Shown here one piece after another: positions 1 through 9,253 of a DNA stretch of 64,000 nucleotides (position 1 is its first letter; each line of letters begins with the position of its first letter). The stretch comes from Rhodanobacteraceae bacterium (lineage in GTDB: Bacteria > Acidobacteriota > Terriglobia > Terriglobales > Acidobacteriaceae). The translations under genes were made by a program, and so were the position numbers. The stretch spans positions 62,001-126,000 of the forward strand of contig CAJCHN010000141.1 of NCBI GenBank assembly GCA_903970285.1, read 5' to 3'. The notes beneath the pieces were generated by a model that was not told the origin of the DNA, made no database searches, and was given only the letters and a program-made list of their open reading frames with translations.

Positions 1-952
1 CGGCGTGCTCGGCCGCAATCGACTCCAGCAGCGCATGGAAGATCTCGGTCGTCACATAGCGCGGAAGCAGATGCGAGAACAGCTCCTCCGGCGACTGATC
101 GAAGATGTAATCCACCTCGGCTGTGCCGAACTTCTTGGCCTCGCGATCCATCTCCGTCGTCTCCGGCTCGAAGACATCGATGCCTTCAGACTCCGCCGCC
201 AGAACCGCGGCATCCCGCTGCTCCTGGGTCATCGCCTGGAACGACTCAATCTCCTGCACGCCCAACTTGCGAATCGGGAGCAGCTTCTGCACCACGATCC
301 GCTGCGACAGAACCGATTTGAATTCGTTGAAAACCAGGTACACCGAATCGATCTCCGCCCGCTCGTAGCGCTCGATGATCGACCGCGCAACCCCGGTCAC
401 CTCTTCAAAATCCGAGTGCAGCAACAGGTCAGCGTGTTCCGCTGCCACCTCGATCTGCTGCGCGCGCTGCCGCGTCGTCTCGTAGTGCACGGAGAGATCG
501 TTGTCGTAGTGCTCTTCCCGCGTCTGGTAATCCGCCGCTGCATACTTGCGTTTGTAAAATCCTATTGCCTTCTTTCCGATCGGCTCCAGATCCACGTTCT
601 GGCCGCGCGCCACACGCGCATCGATGAACTTCTGCGCAGCCTTGCCCACATTCGAGTTGAAGCCGCCTGCGAATCCTTTATCCCCCGCGATCACCAGCAG
701 AAGAAGATTCTTCTCCTCGCGCTCAGCCAGCAGCGGATGCCGGATCGCACCCGTCTCCGGGTTGTAGAGATCGGTGCGCCGCACCAGCGATTCCAGCACG
801 TTCGCCAGCATCTGCGCATACGGCCGGGCATGCAGCGCCCGTTCCTGCGCGCGGCGCAGCTTCGCCGCCGAGACCATCTTCATGGCCTTGGTAATCTGCC
901 GCGTGTTCTTCACACTGCGAATGCGGCGCCGTAGATCGAGAACGTTGGCCAT
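1..952 (-). CDS. atpG: ATP synthase F1 subunit gamma (3' end cut by window)
   Basis: Reading the minus strand from an ATG at 952 gives a protein starting MANVLDLRRRIRSVKNTRQI, the classic gamma-subunit N-terminal helix, followed by AMKMVSAAKLRRAQ. The gamma subunit is the central rotor shaft that couples proton flow through Fo to catalysis in the alpha3-beta3 head. About 317 residues are visible before the window edge, so the C-terminal helix, which inserts into the head, is only partly seen. It starts 3 bp after the atpA stop, in the standard order delta-alpha-gamma, so co-transcription is near certain. atpD and atpC are expected just outside the left edge. The family assignment is secure; only the 3' end is missing. 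Confidence 0.95.
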   Translation of the reverse strand, partial: MANVLDLRRRIRSVKNTRQITKAMKMVSAAKLRRAQERALHARPYAQMLANVLESLVRRTDLYNPETGAIRHPLLAEREEKNLLLLVIAGDKGFAGGFNSNVGKAAQKFIDARVARGQNVDLEPIGKKAIGFYKRKYAAADYQTREEHYDNDLSVHYETTRQRAQQIEVAAEHADLLLHSDFEEVTGVARSIIERYERAEIDSVYLVFNEFKSVLSQRIVVQKLLPIRKLGVQEIESFQAMTQEQRDAAVLAAESEGIDVFEPETTEMDREAKKFGTAEVDYIFDQSPEELFSHLLPRYVTTEIFHALLESIAAEHA

Positions 953-955
953 GGG

Positions 956-2560
956 TTACTTGTTGCCCACCATCGCCGTCGCCGGCGTCGCTTCGCTGCC
1001 CTTCGTCGCTTCGGCCTGCCTGGCGCTCTCGCTCGCCTTGTTCTTCAGGGTTTCCAGAAAGCCCTTCTTGTAGTCGTTGATGGCATCAGTCAGCCGCTTG
1101 CGCAAATCGTCGTCCAGCGCCTTCTTGGTCGCGATGTCGGTCAGAATCGTTGGCTGCTGACCCTCGAGGTACGGGTAGAACCCATCCTCAAACGCCCGCA
1201 AATCCTTGATCTCGACATCTTCCAGCAGATTGTTGACGCCGGCGAAGATAATCGCCACCTGCTTCTCTGCCGGCAGCGGCTGGAACTGCGGCTGCTTCAG
1301 CAGTTCAACCAGGCGCGCGCCCTTGTTCAGCTGATTCTGCGTCACCTTGTCCAGGTCCGAACCGAACTGCGAGAAGGCCGCTAGTTCGCGATATTGCGCC
1401 AGGTCAAGCTTCAGCGTCGCACCCACCTGCTTGGTGGCCTTGGTCGCCGCCGAGAAGCCGACACGAGACACCGAAAGCCCCACGTTCACCGCCGGACGCA
1501 CGCCGGAGTTGAACAAATCGGTTTCGACGAAGATCTGGCCGTCCGTGATGGAGATCACGTTGGTCGGAATGTAGGCCGAGACGTCGCCCGCCTGGGTCTC
1601 GATGATCGGCAGAGCGGTCAGCGATCCGCCGCCCAGCTTCTGACTTACCTTGGCCGAACGCTCCAGCAGACGCGAGTGCAGGTAGAACACGTCGCCGGGG
1701 TACGCCTCGCGCCCTGGAGGACGACGCAGCAGCAGCGAAATCTCGCGATAGCTAGCCGCGTGCTTCGAGAGATCGTCGTAGATGATCAGCGCGTGCCGCC
1801 CCGAGTCGCGGAAGTACTCGCCCATCGCGGTTGCGGCAAACGGCGCCAGATACTGCATCGGAGCCGGCTCCGACGCGGTCGCGGCCACCACGATCGTGTA
1901 CGCCATGGCGCCAAAGCTCTCGAGCGTCTGAACGACCTGAGCCACTGAGCTGCGCTTCTGCCCGACCGCACAGTAGATGCAGATCAGGTTGTTCTTGGCC
2001 GAGTTGATGATGGTGTCGAGCGCGATCGCCGTCTTCCCCGTTTGGCGGTCGCCGATCAGCAGTTCGCGCTGTCCGCGTCCGATCGGAATCATCGTATCGA
2101 TGGCCTTGATCCCGGTCGCCATCGGCTCCTTCACGCCCTGGCGGTCGATCACGCCCGGCGCCAGCCGCTCCACTGGCAGCGTCTTGTCCGTGTTGATCGG
2201 ACCCTTATCGTCGATCGGCTGGCCCAGCGCATTCACCACGCGGCCAATCAGCGCCTCACCCACCGGCACCGACATGATCTTGCCCGTGCGCTTCACCTGC
2301 TCGCCCTCGCGCAGCAGGTCGAACTCGCCCAGCAGCACCGCGCCCACCTGGTCTTCATCGAGGTTCATCGCCAGTCCGGAGACGCCATGCGGAAACTCGA
2401 TCAACTCGCCGGCCATCACCTTGTCCAGCCCATGAACGCGCGCGATGCCATCGCCCAGCGACACGATCGTTCCTACCTCGTCCACCTGCACCCGCTGCTC
2501 GTAGTTGTCGATCTTCTCGCTCAGCAGCGCGGTAATCTCGTCAGCCCTCATGGTTGCCAT
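956..2560 (-). CDS. atpA: ATP synthase F1 subunit alpha
   Basis: The 534-residue product carries the nucleotide-binding P-loop GDRQTGKT near residue 175, the [20 protein letters not shown] segment and the downstream VGLSVSRVG region of the alpha signature. The alpha subunit is the non-catalytic nucleotide-binding partner of beta in the F1 head on the cytoplasmic side of the inner membrane. It is slightly longer than the usual 503-515 residues because of a short Ala/Thr/Lys-rich C-terminal tail. Two start codons lie close together (MATM...), so the N-terminus could begin three residues later. It sits 71 bp after atpH and 3 bp before atpG in one operon. Confidence 0.97.
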   Translation of the reverse strand: MATMRADEITALLSEKIDNYEQRVQVDEVGTIVSLGDGIARVHGLDKVMAGELIEFPHGVSGLAMNLDEDQVGAVLLGEFDLLREGEQVKRTGKIMSVPVGEALIGRVVNALGQPIDDKGPINTDKTLPVERLAPGVIDRQGVKEPMATGIKAIDTMIPIGRGQRELLIGDRQTGKTAIALDTIINSAKNNLICIYCAVGQKRSSVAQVVQTLESFGAMAYTIVVAATASEPAPMQYLAPFAATAMGEYFRDSGRHALIIYDDLSKHAASYREISLLLRRPPGREAYPGDVFYLHSRLLERSAKVSQKLGGGSLTALPIIETQAGDVSAYIPTNVISITDGQIFVETDLFNSGVRPAVNVGLSVSRVGFSAATKATKQVGATLKLDLAQYRELAAFSQFGSDLDKVTQNQLNKGARLVELLKQPQFQPLPAEKQVAIIFAGVNNLLEDVEIKDLRAFEDGFYPYLEGQQPTILTDIATKKALDDDLRKRLTDAINDYKKGFLETLKNKASESARQAEATKGSEATPATAMVGNK

Positions 2561-2631
2561 AACTCGTCTCGATCCTGTCCTCGGCCCGCATCTCCAGGCC
2601 GCAAATCCAATGTCTCAATATCCTACGGAGC

Positions 2632-3180
2632 CTAAGCGCTCAGCAGCGCCCGCTTCATCTGCTCCAACTGCGCCCGGACCGACCCGTCGTACACCGTCGA
2701 TCCAATCTTCACCACCGCCCCGCCCAGCAGTGCGGAGTCCAGCTTATACGCTACCCGAATCCTGGTCCCGGCCAGCTTCGCCACCTGCATCTCCAGCTCC
2801 GCGCGATCCTCGCCGTTCAGCTCGTGAACCGTGCTCACCTCGGCCTCGGTGACGCCCAGGTCCAGATCAGCCACCTGATCATACGCGGACAGGATGACGT
2901 TGAGATCACCCAGCCGCTGATGATCCATGATGATAGCCAGGAAGTTGCGCACCTCGCGCATCATTCCCAGGCGCGCCGCAATGCCGTCCAGCACGTTCAG
3001 CTTCTGCTCGTTGGCGATCGAGGGGTCCATCAACACCTCGCGCAACTGCGGGTTCGACTCGAAAAGGACAGCGAAATCAGCCATCTGCTGCCGCGCCGCG
3101 ACCAAGTCCAGACCCTTCTTCAGGGCAACTCCGGCAAACGCGTGCGCGTAACGAAGAGCAACCACACCCACGTTCGCCAT
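2632..3180 (-). CDS. atpH: ATP synthase F1 subunit delta
   Basis: This 182-residue protein has the delta/OSCP pattern. An N-terminal six-helix domain begins ALRYAHAFAGVALKKG. The C-terminal half contains VTEAEVSTVHELNGEDRAEL and ends in the characteristic LGGAVVKIGSTVYDGSVRAQ motif. Delta ties the top of the alpha3-beta3 head to the peripheral b/b' stalk. The start codon overlaps the atpF stop by one base (TGATG), which indicates translational coupling with the stalk subunit it binds. The position between atpF and atpA is canonical. Confidence 0.95.
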   Translation of the reverse strand: MANVGVVALRYAHAFAGVALKKGLDLVAARQQMADFAVLFESNPQLREVLMDPSIANEQKLNVLDGIAARLGMMREVRNFLAIIMDHQRLGDLNVILSAYDQVADLDLGVTEAEVSTVHELNGEDRAELEMQVAKLAGTRIRVAYKLDSALLGGAVVKIGSTVYDGSVRAQLEQMKRALLSA

Positions 3181-3908
3181 CAGTTTGCCCCGCCCTTGCC
3201 GCCTTCATCCTCACCCAGACGCTGCGCAAAGCTCTTCACCAGCAGGCGGTCAGTCTCGGCGGAGATCACCAGGCGGCGCGCTGCCTGCTCCACCGCGAGC
3301 GTCGCCGCATACTGCTGCAACTGGCGCTGCGCAGTCTGGGTCGCAGACGCGATCTCCTGGTCCGCCGACGCCAGAATTTTGTTCTTTTCCTCTTCGGCAG
3401 CCGCTTTGAACCGCTTCTCCTCAGCCGCGGCATCCTGCTCCGCCTGTGCCTTCATCCCGGCGATTTGCTCATCCAGCTTCGCCAGCCGCGCCTCCACGCT
3501 GTTCAGCCGCACGGTCGCCTCCTCGGTGGCCGAGCGCGCATCCGTCAACTCCTTCTGAATCGCAGAGCTGCGGTCGCGGAAGGTCTTCGGCAGCGACTTC
3601 AGCAGCAAGGCACCGATGGCGACCGCAAGAATGCCGAAGTTCAGCACCACGAACGTCGTCGAGGCCGCCTCCGTGCTCATGCCCAGCATCTTCGCCATCT
3701 TCTGCACCACGGCGGAGTGCAGATACACCTCGTTCTCGTCCTTCTCGCCCTGATTTGCCTTGGACGAATTCGCCTCCGGCGTGGTCGCCCGGCCGCTGTC
3801 ATCCTGCTTCGCCGTCTGCTGCGCGCGCACCGGCAAGCCGCCCGCCAGCAGGACGAGCCCCAGCACAGCCGACAATCCAACCCGTTTCGTCACTGAGAAA
3901 CCCTTCAC
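3180..3908 (-). CDS. atpF: ATP synthase Fo subunit b with signal-peptide-like N-terminal extension
   Basis: This is the peripheral-stalk b subunit: one membrane span (about residues 84-104, TTFVVLNFGILAVAIGALLL) followed by a long charged helix (FRDRSSAIQKEL and onward) that reaches the delta subunit. At 242 residues it is roughly 80 longer than a typical b subunit. The extra sequence is N-terminal: a basic stretch, a hydrophobic run (VGLSAVLGLVLLAGG) and a signal-peptidase-like VRA-Q site, then a ~45-residue polar linker. The start overlaps atpF' by 4 bp (ATGA), and the stop overlaps atpH by one base. No downstream Met gives a normal b subunit without losing charged residues before the span, so the extension appears genuine. 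Confidence 0.9.
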   Translation of the reverse strand: MKGFSVTKRVGLSAVLGLVLLAGGLPVRAQQTAKQDDSGRATTPEANSSKANQGEKDENEVYLHSAVVQKMAKMLGMSTEAASTTFVVLNFGILAVAIGALLLKSLPKTFRDRSSAIQKELTDARSATEEATVRLNSVEARLAKLDEQIAGMKAQAEQDAAAEEKRFKAAAEEEKNKILASADQEIASATQTAQRQLQQYAATLAVEQAARRLVISAETDRLLVKSFAQRLGEDEGGKGGAN

Positions 3909-4372
3909 TGGGTGGCCTCCGTTCCGGTCACACCCGCAGGCAGCACCGCCCGCAAAATCTTCGCGCTCAGCTCTTCGCTCATCGATTCAATCTGCTGCCG
4001 CGCCACCACCGCGCTGCGCTCAATCTCCAGCCGGGCGGCGTTCACCTTCGCCGCCGTGATCGCTCGCGCCTCAGCCAGCGCAGCCTCGCGCTCCTCCGCC
4101 CACTGCTTCAGGCGCAGCTCCCGCGCAGCGAACAACTCCGCCCGCGCCGCGCGCAGTTTATCCTCGTAGACTGCCGTCTCAGCCTCGGCCGCGCTCATCG
4201 CGCCCTTCGCCTGTTCGATCGCCCCCCTGGTGCGCTTACGCCGCTCCGCCAGCACCGCATCCAGCGGCCGCCGCACCAGCAGCCCGTAGGCCGCGACCAG
4301 GATGATGAAAAACACCATCGTCGGCACCGCGCCGATCATCAATCCACCAAGTTGTTTGAGGATGGCATCCAT
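3905..4372 (-). CDS. atpF': ATP synthase Fo subunit b' (second b-type stalk subunit)
   Basis: This 155-residue protein has a single N-terminal transmembrane segment (VPTMVFFIILVAAYGLLV, about residues 16-33), the conserved RRPLDAVLAERR turn and then a long amphipathic alanine-rich coiled coil. It pairs with the adjacent b subunit to form a heterodimeric stator stalk, as in bacteria that encode b and b'. It is the first gene of the cluster. Upstream lies hflX on the same strand, not atpB/atpE, so the a and c subunits must be encoded elsewhere. A good sigma-70 promoter lies 115-143 bp upstream. Confidence 0.88.
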   Translation of the reverse strand: MDAILKQLGGLMIGAVPTMVFFIILVAAYGLLVRRPLDAVLAERRKRTRGAIEQAKGAMSAAEAETAVYEDKLRAARAELFAARELRLKQWAEEREAALAEARAITAAKVNAARLEIERSAVVARQQIESMSEELSAKILRAVLPAGVTGTEATQ

Positions 4373-4486
4373 GAATAAGAGGCAGTCGAAAAGGCCCTGC
4401 CGTTAACCTCGTGACCCTCTGCCGGAAACACGCGCAAGGCCGGCTTTGATGATGTTGTTCGTAGTGAGCAGCTTGAATACCTCTAA

Positions 4487-4515
4487 GTTTTAGCAAACAG
4501 GGGTGGGGGTGTCAA
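4487..4515 (-). promoter_or_regulatory. Putative sigma-70 promoter of the ATP synthase operon
   Basis: On the minus strand a perfect -35 hexamer TTGACA (4515-4510) is followed by exactly 17 bp and then TAAAAC (4492-4487), four of six matches to TATAAT. The spacer is the C-rich block CCCCCACCCCTGTTTGC. Transcription would start near 4480, giving a leader of about 108 nt before atpF'. This supports the stalk/F1 cluster having its own promoter, separate from hflX. The spacer and -10 overlap a degenerate copy of the C-rich post-stop repeat described under findings. Confidence 0.6.
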
Positions 4516-4566
4516 ACAAAGTGAGCGTTATCCGCACCGTTTGGACGATAAGCGAACACCCGCGTT

Positions 4567-6030
4567 TCAAGCCGGAGAACGGTCGATAAAACGCCTGAAC
4601 CGCCCCACCAGCGACGCCGGACCCACCGCCCGAAGATACACCAGATTGCCCTCGAAGCGCTTGTTCGCGATCACTGCACCCGCTTCCAGCGCGGCCAGCG
4701 CCGCTCCCTCGGACTGCGGCAGCCGAAACTCCGCCTCGGTCAGCGGATCAATCACCAGCGCCCGGTCGATCGCCCCCAGCAGCTCCGCCAAGCCCGTTCC
4801 TTCCAGGCCGGAAACAGTCACCGACCCCGGTCCGGACCGCAGGCGTTCGCGATCTTCAGCCCCCAACAGATCCACCTTGTTCAGCACTTCGATCACAGGC
4901 TTCCCGCTCACCTCCAGCTCCGCCAGCACCTTCTCCACCTCCGCCTTCTGCTCGTCCATGGCTTCGCTCGAAGCGTCCCGCACATGCAGCAGCACCTCCG
5001 CGCGCTCCACCTCTTCGAGCGTCGCCCGGAAGCTGGTCACCAGCGTATGCGGCAGGTTCCGGATGAACCCGACCGTGTCCGATAAGAGCACCTTGCGCCG
5101 CGACGGCAGCTGAATCTGCTTCAGCTTCGGATCCAGCGTGGCGAACATCCGCTCGCTCTCCAGAACTCCCGCCGACGTCAGCGCGTTGAACAGCGTACTC
5201 TTGCCCGCGTTCGTATACCCCACCAGCGCCACCACCGGCACCGGCACCGCCTCCCGTCGCTGCCGCTGTTGCCGGCGAATGCTGCGCACCGATTCCAGCT
5301 GCCCCTTCACGTGGTCGATGCGCAGCCGAATCCGCCGCCTGTCCGTCTCCAGCTTGGTCTCGCCCGGTCCCCGCGTCCCGATGCCACCGCCGAGCTGCGA
5401 CATCGCCTTGCCCTTGCCCGCCAGCCGCGGCAACTGATATTCCAACTGCGCCAGCTCCACCTGCAGCTGACCTTCGCGTGTCCGCGCGTGCCGCGCGAAG
5501 ATGTCCAGGATCAACTGCGTGCGGTCAATCACCCGGCACGGCAGACTCGCCTCCAGGTTGCGCAGCTGCGATGGAGTCAGATCGTGGTCGAACAGCACCA
5601 GGTCTGCCTCGGTCGAAGCCACCACACCCTCAATCTCCTCGATCTTGCCGGTCCCTACCAGCGTCGCTGCGTCCGGTCGCGCCCGGCGCTGCACCAGGGT
5701 CGCCGCCACTTCGGCGCCGGCACTCTTCGCCAGTTCTTGGAACTCGGCAAGCGAGGCCTCGAAATCCAATCCCGCCGATCGCTCGGCCGCCTGGCTCTCC
5801 GGCACGGGGTCGTCACCCTCACGCAGCATATCGTCCAGCACATCCTCCGGCGTGCCAGCCGAGCTCCGCCCGCGCGCCACCACCGCTGCCGAACTCTTCG
5901 CCAGGCGCGCCGCCGCCGACTGCCGCCGGCGTTCGCCGGTAAACTCCACCGCTACCAGAACAGCACGTTCAGGCCGGGCCATGCCTGAACCCGGCACGAT
6001 CCCAGCCCCGTTCCAAGTCTTCGTCGTCAC
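4567..6030 (-). CDS. hflX: GTPase HflX (ribosome-splitting factor)
   Basis: HflX is a translation-associated GTPase that binds the 50S subunit and rescues stalled ribosomes under stress. The 487-residue product shows the HflX N-terminal domain ([20 protein letters not shown]), the linker signature [20 protein letters not shown] and the G domain with G1 [10 protein letters not shown]3 DTVGFI and G4 NKVD. It is about 60 residues longer than E. coli HflX because of an N-terminal extension ([15 protein letters not shown]). It lies 70 bp downstream of hfq on the same strand, the classical hfq-hflX pairing, and runs toward the ATP synthase genes with 194 bp between. Confidence 0.95.
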   Translation of the reverse strand: MTTKTWNGAGIVPGSGMARPERAVLVAVEFTGERRRQSAAARLAKSSAAVVARGRSSAGTPEDVLDDMLREGDDPVPESQAAERSAGLDFEASLAEFQELAKSAGAEVAATLVQRRARPDAATLVGTGKIEEIEGVVASTEADLVLFDHDLTPSQLRNLEASLPCRVIDRTQLILDIFARHARTREGQLQVELAQLEYQLPRLAGKGKAMSQLGGGIGTRGPGETKLETDRRRIRLRIDHVKGQLESVRSIRRQQRQRREAVPVPVVALVGYTNAGKSTLFNALTSAGVLESERMFATLDPKLKQIQLPSRRKVLLSDTVGFIRNLPHTLVTSFRATLEEVERAEVLLHVRDASSEAMDEQKAEVEKVLAELEVSGKPVIEVLNKVDLLGAEDRERLRSGPGSVTVSGLEGTGLAELLGAIDRALVIDPLTEAEFRLPQSEGAALAALEAGAVIANKRFEGNLVYLRAVGPASLVGRFRRFIDRSPA

Positions 6031-6100
6031 GTTTCACTATCCCGTCAGCCGAAGCGCTCCGCCGCGCACTTCCGCGCGATGGCTCAGCTACTGGCTCTGC

Positions 6101-6412
6101 CTACTCGGAGACCGAGTCAACTGCAGCATGCGCAGCATTTCCCCCGGCGGCAGCCACGCGGCTCTCCCCGCGGCCTTCGCTTCGAGGCTCCAGGTGCACG
6201 CCCGCCCGTCCGCTCACCACCGTTGAGATCGCATGCTTGAAGATCAACTGCTCCTGGCTGTTGTTCTCCAGCAGCACCGAATACTTATCGAAGGAGCGAA
6301 TTTTACCCGTCAGCTTGACCCCGCTGACCAGGTAGATCGTAATCGGACTCTTGTCCTTCCGTACCGTGTTCAGAAAGGTGTCCTGAATGTTCTGTGCCGG
6401 CTTTGATTCCAT
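6101..6412 (-). CDS. hfq: RNA chaperone Hfq
   Basis: Hfq forms a hexameric Sm-like ring that anneals small RNAs to mRNAs. The first ~70 residues are canonical: Sm1 ([28 protein letters not shown]) and Sm2 with FKHAISTVV in place of the more common YKHA. The remaining ~33 residues form a flexible Gly/Arg/Ala/Ser tail. The ATG at 6412 is preceded by a good ribosome site (AGGAG about 8 bases upstream). The gene is first in the hfq-hflX pair and is divergent from the aminotransferase gene. Its presence suggests sRNA-based regulation operates in this organism. Confidence 0.97.
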   Translation of the reverse strand: MESKPAQNIQDTFLNTVRKDKSPITIYLVSGVKLTGKIRSFDKYSVLLENNSQEQLIFKHAISTVVSGRAGVHLEPRSEGRGESRVAAAGGNAAHAAVDSVSE

Positions 6413-6637
6413 AGTGCCGATCTCCTGTTGTTACAACTGCTTGCCATTAGACGCCAGAACGAACCGCGCGTATGCTCGCAACGCCTCGCCACGCTCCTCC
6501 AGAAATGGCGTACGCAGCAGCCAATCCGGCAGATAAAGTTAAGATGCGCAAAAGTAAGCTGAATAAACACCTTCAAGGTACGAGCATCGCCCCGGAATAT
6601 CAAGCCGCCCCGCTCCGCGCTTCCCGGCTGCCGCCAG

Positions 6638-7867
6638 ATGTACGATACTCCAGTGTCTTCCGTCGCCGCACCACCCGCTCAGCCCGTTCCATTCCTCGAC
6701 TTTTCCCGCCAGTTCGCCTCCATCCGCGACGAGGTCATGTCGGCCATCGAAGAGGTCTGCGTCTCCCAGCGCTTCATCCTCGGACCCGAGGTCGCTTCCT
6801 TTGAATCCGCCGCAGCCCTGGCCTGCGCCGCCCCTCACGCCATCGGATGCGCCAGTGGAACTGACGCTCTCTGGCTCGCCCTTGCGGCTGCCGGCATCGG
6901 AGATAGCGCCAGCTCCACCCGTTCTACCTCGCAGCATGCGGTCGTCACCACTCCCTTCAGCTTCTTCGCCTCCGCCAGCTGCATCCTCCGTGCCGGTGCC
7001 CGTCCAGTCTTCGCCGATATCGACCCGCTCACCTTCAACCTCTCTCCAGCCGGCGCGAAAGACGTCCTCTCCAGGCATCCCGGAACCCTCAAAGCCATCC
7101 TGCCCGTGCACCTCTTCGGCCAGTGTGCCGACTGGGACGCTTTCACCCGCCTGCAGCAGCACCATCCCGGCCTGCTCCTGATCGAAGACGCCGCCCAGGC
7201 CTTCGGCGCCACCTGGGCCGGCATTCCTGCCGGCGGCCTGGGCGACGCCGCCGCCTTCAGCTTCTACCCCACCAAGAATCTCTCCGCCTTTGGCGACGCC
7301 GGCCTGCTCACCACCCGCTCCAGCCAGATCGACCGCCGCGCCCGCTCGCTGCGCGCCCACGGCATGACCCGCCGCTACTTCCACGACGAAGTCGGCTGGA
7401 ACTCCCGCCTCGACACGCTGCAGGCCGCCGTGCTCGAGGTCAAGCTCCGCCACCTTCCGGCCTGGACCCAGCAGCGCCGCAACCTCGCCGCGCGCTACTC
7501 CGAGCTGTTCCTCGCCGCCGGCATCGGCGTCCTCACCGAACCCGGAGCACCCCGCACCATCGCCGACGGGATCGTCCTTCCCTACACCGCCCCGCGCGCC
7601 CAGCACGTCTTCCACCAGTACGTCATCCGAGCCCCGCGCCGCGACGATCTGCGCGCCGCGCTCTCCGCCCAGGGCATCGGCACCGAAGTCTATTACCCGC
7701 TCTGTCTGCACCAGCAGGACGCTCTCCGGGATCTCGGCTACAGAACCGGCGACTTCCCGGAAGCCGAGCGCGCCGCCAACGAGGTCCTCGCGCTCCCCAT
7801 CTACCCCGAACTCCGCGACGACGAGCAGCAAATCGTGGTCGAAGCCATCGCCCGCTTCTACGCGTAG
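6638..7867 (+). CDS. DegT/DnrJ/EryC1/StrS family PLP-dependent aminotransferase
   Basis: This 409-residue protein belongs to the sugar aminotransferase family that converts nucleotide-linked keto-sugars to amino sugars for polysaccharides or antigens. Landmarks are CASGTDALWLAL (cofactor phosphate binding), LLIEDAAQAFGA (aspartate contacting the pyridine nitrogen) and SFYPTKNLSAFGDAG, whose lysine forms the Schiff base. The C-terminal part has the usual EVYYPLCLHQQ motif. No sugar-nucleotide dehydratase or glycosyltransferase is adjacent, so the substrate cannot be named. No clear Shine-Dalgarno precedes the ATG at 6638, and the N-terminus (residues 1-15, Pro/Ala-rich) is the least certain part. 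Confidence 0.88.
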   Translation: MYDTPVSSVAAPPAQPVPFLDFSRQFASIRDEVMSAIEEVCVSQRFILGPEVASFESAAALACAAPHAIGCASGTDALWLALAAAGIGDSASSTRSTSQHAVVTTPFSFFASASCILRAGARPVFADIDPLTFNLSPAGAKDVLSRHPGTLKAILPVHLFGQCADWDAFTRLQQHHPGLLLIEDAAQAFGATWAGIPAGGLGDAAAFSFYPTKNLSAFGDAGLLTTRSSQIDRRARSLRAHGMTRRYFHDEVGWNSRLDTLQAAVLEVKLRHLPAWTQQRRNLAARYSELFLAAGIGVLTEPGAPRTIADGIVLPYTAPRAQHVFHQYVIRAPRRDDLRAALSAQGIGTEVYYPLCLHQQDALRDLGYRTGDFPEAERAANEVLALPIYPELRDDEQQIVVEAIARFYA

Positions 7868-8069
7868 ATGCCCGTTCGGCCACCCGAACCACGGTCAAAT
7901 CACGATCCAGTCGCTTAGGCGCTGAGCCCCCCAGGCTGACGGCCCGATCCTATCTCACCCTTGAGCGCAGCCCAAGGGATCAGCCGAAGGTATCCAGCAA
8001 GGCACAAATGGAAGCCGCCGGGCCAATCCTTCGTTCGCGGCGGCGCCCGTTCCGGCTTTCAGCCGCCCT

Positions 8070-9050
8070 TCACACTCGCGCCCGACCCGCCAGGGAAGCC
8101 GCAATCGTCACCCCGAGAATCCCCACGATCACCGCCAGCGAGACCAGCGGCCCCACCTCGTACCAGGGCGCCATCAGCATCTTGACCGAGGCGAAAAACA
8201 GCACGGCCGCCAGCCCCAGGTGCAAAAAACGCAGCTTGCGGAACATGTGCGCCAGCAGGAAGTAGAGCGAGCGCAGCCCCATCACCGCCAGAATGTTCGA
8301 CGTGTACGCGATAAACGGATGCCGCGTGATGGACAGCACCGCCGGAATCGAGTCGATCGCAAACACGATATCCGCGGTCTCGATCGCAATCAGCGCCAGG
8401 AACAGCATCGTCACCATCGGGCGCACCGTCGGGGATCCCGGCGGTGCCTCGCGTGTGAAGAACACATCGTGGCGCAGCGACACCGGATGAATCCTCGAGA
8501 TCCAACGCGTCCATGCCGGAGCCTTCGGCGCGGCGTCTGCCTCCGCATCCTGCCTTGCCGGCACCAGCAGGCGCAGACTCGCCACCAGCAGGATCAACCC
8601 GAACAGATAGCTGATCCAGTGAAAACGCTCCAGCAGACCCAGCCCCCCGGCAATAAACCCGCCGCGCATCACGATCGCGCCCAGCACCCCCCAGAACAAG
8701 ACCCTCGGCTGAAAACCGGCCGGGATTTGGAAGACCCGGAAGAGCAGCAGGAAGACAAACAGGTTGTCGATCGAAAGCGACTCTTCAATCGCGTATCCCG
8801 CCAGGAACTGGGTACCCGATTCAGCGCCGAGTGCCTGCCATAAGTAAGCCGCGCAGGCAAAGGCCGCGGCCGTCCACATCGCCGTCGCCGCGATCGCGTT
8901 GCGATGCTGGCGGGCAGGACGGTCTTCGGGTGCGAGCGCTCGAAATCCCCACCGTGAAAAGACCAGTTCCCCCGCCATTAGGAGCACCAGGGCCAGGTGA
9001 AAGCCCAGCCAGTCATGAAACGGCGTAGAGATCATGGTCTGCTCGATCAT
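8070..9050 (-). CDS. alx: TerC/Alx family integral membrane protein (probable manganese/metal exporter)
   Basis: This 326-residue polytopic protein has about nine hydrophobic segments and the family hallmarks EESLSIDNLFVFLLLF (acidic IDN motif in the membrane) and IETADIVFAIDSIPAVL. Family members Alx and TerC are linked to Mn2+ export and tellurite resistance; the assignment rests on those motifs. It is encoded convergently with the aminotransferase gene and divergently from the DUF3761 gene. I looked for the Mn2+-sensing yybP-ykoY leader common before alx and found none, only a short GGTGTG-CTT-CACACC hairpin at 9065-9079 just before the start codon. The start at 9050 could instead be the ATG five codons downstream. 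Confidence 0.85.
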   Translation of the reverse strand: MIEQTMISTPFHDWLGFHLALVLLMAGELVFSRWGFRALAPEDRPARQHRNAIAATAMWTAAAFACAAYLWQALGAESGTQFLAGYAIEESLSIDNLFVFLLLFRVFQIPAGFQPRVLFWGVLGAIVMRGGFIAGGLGLLERFHWISYLFGLILLVASLRLLVPARQDAEADAAPKAPAWTRWISRIHPVSLRHDVFFTREAPPGSPTVRPMVTMLFLALIAIETADIVFAIDSIPAVLSITRHPFIAYTSNILAVMGLRSLYFLLAHMFRKLRFLHLGLAAVLFFASVKMLMAPWYEVGPLVSLAVIVGILGVTIAASLAGRARV

Positions 9051-9253
9051 ACGGGCAGACGGGTGGTGTGCTTCACACCCCAGCCCGCCCCAACCGATCG
9101 GCTGCCCTATCCCTGCTCGCGCCTCTCGCTACGAGGTTGAGGCGGAACGCTCGTCCGTACTCTTGCACACGCATCCCTTCTCAGGCACCGGTTCTCTGCA
9201 TTAGCATGGCGGCGCCGGCTGCTTTCCGAACAGAGCATCTCCAAGGAGTGGCG

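Noticed and set aside
6539-7831. A 430-codon minus-strand frame over the aminotransferase gene
   Set aside because: It is Gly/Glu/Val-rich with no motif and overlaps a recognised PLP enzyme with its Schiff-base lysine motif.
9051-9160. Possible yybP-ykoY (Mn2+) riboswitch before the Alx/TerC gene
   Set aside because: The conserved internal loops and stems of that RNA were not found; only a 6-bp hairpin is present.
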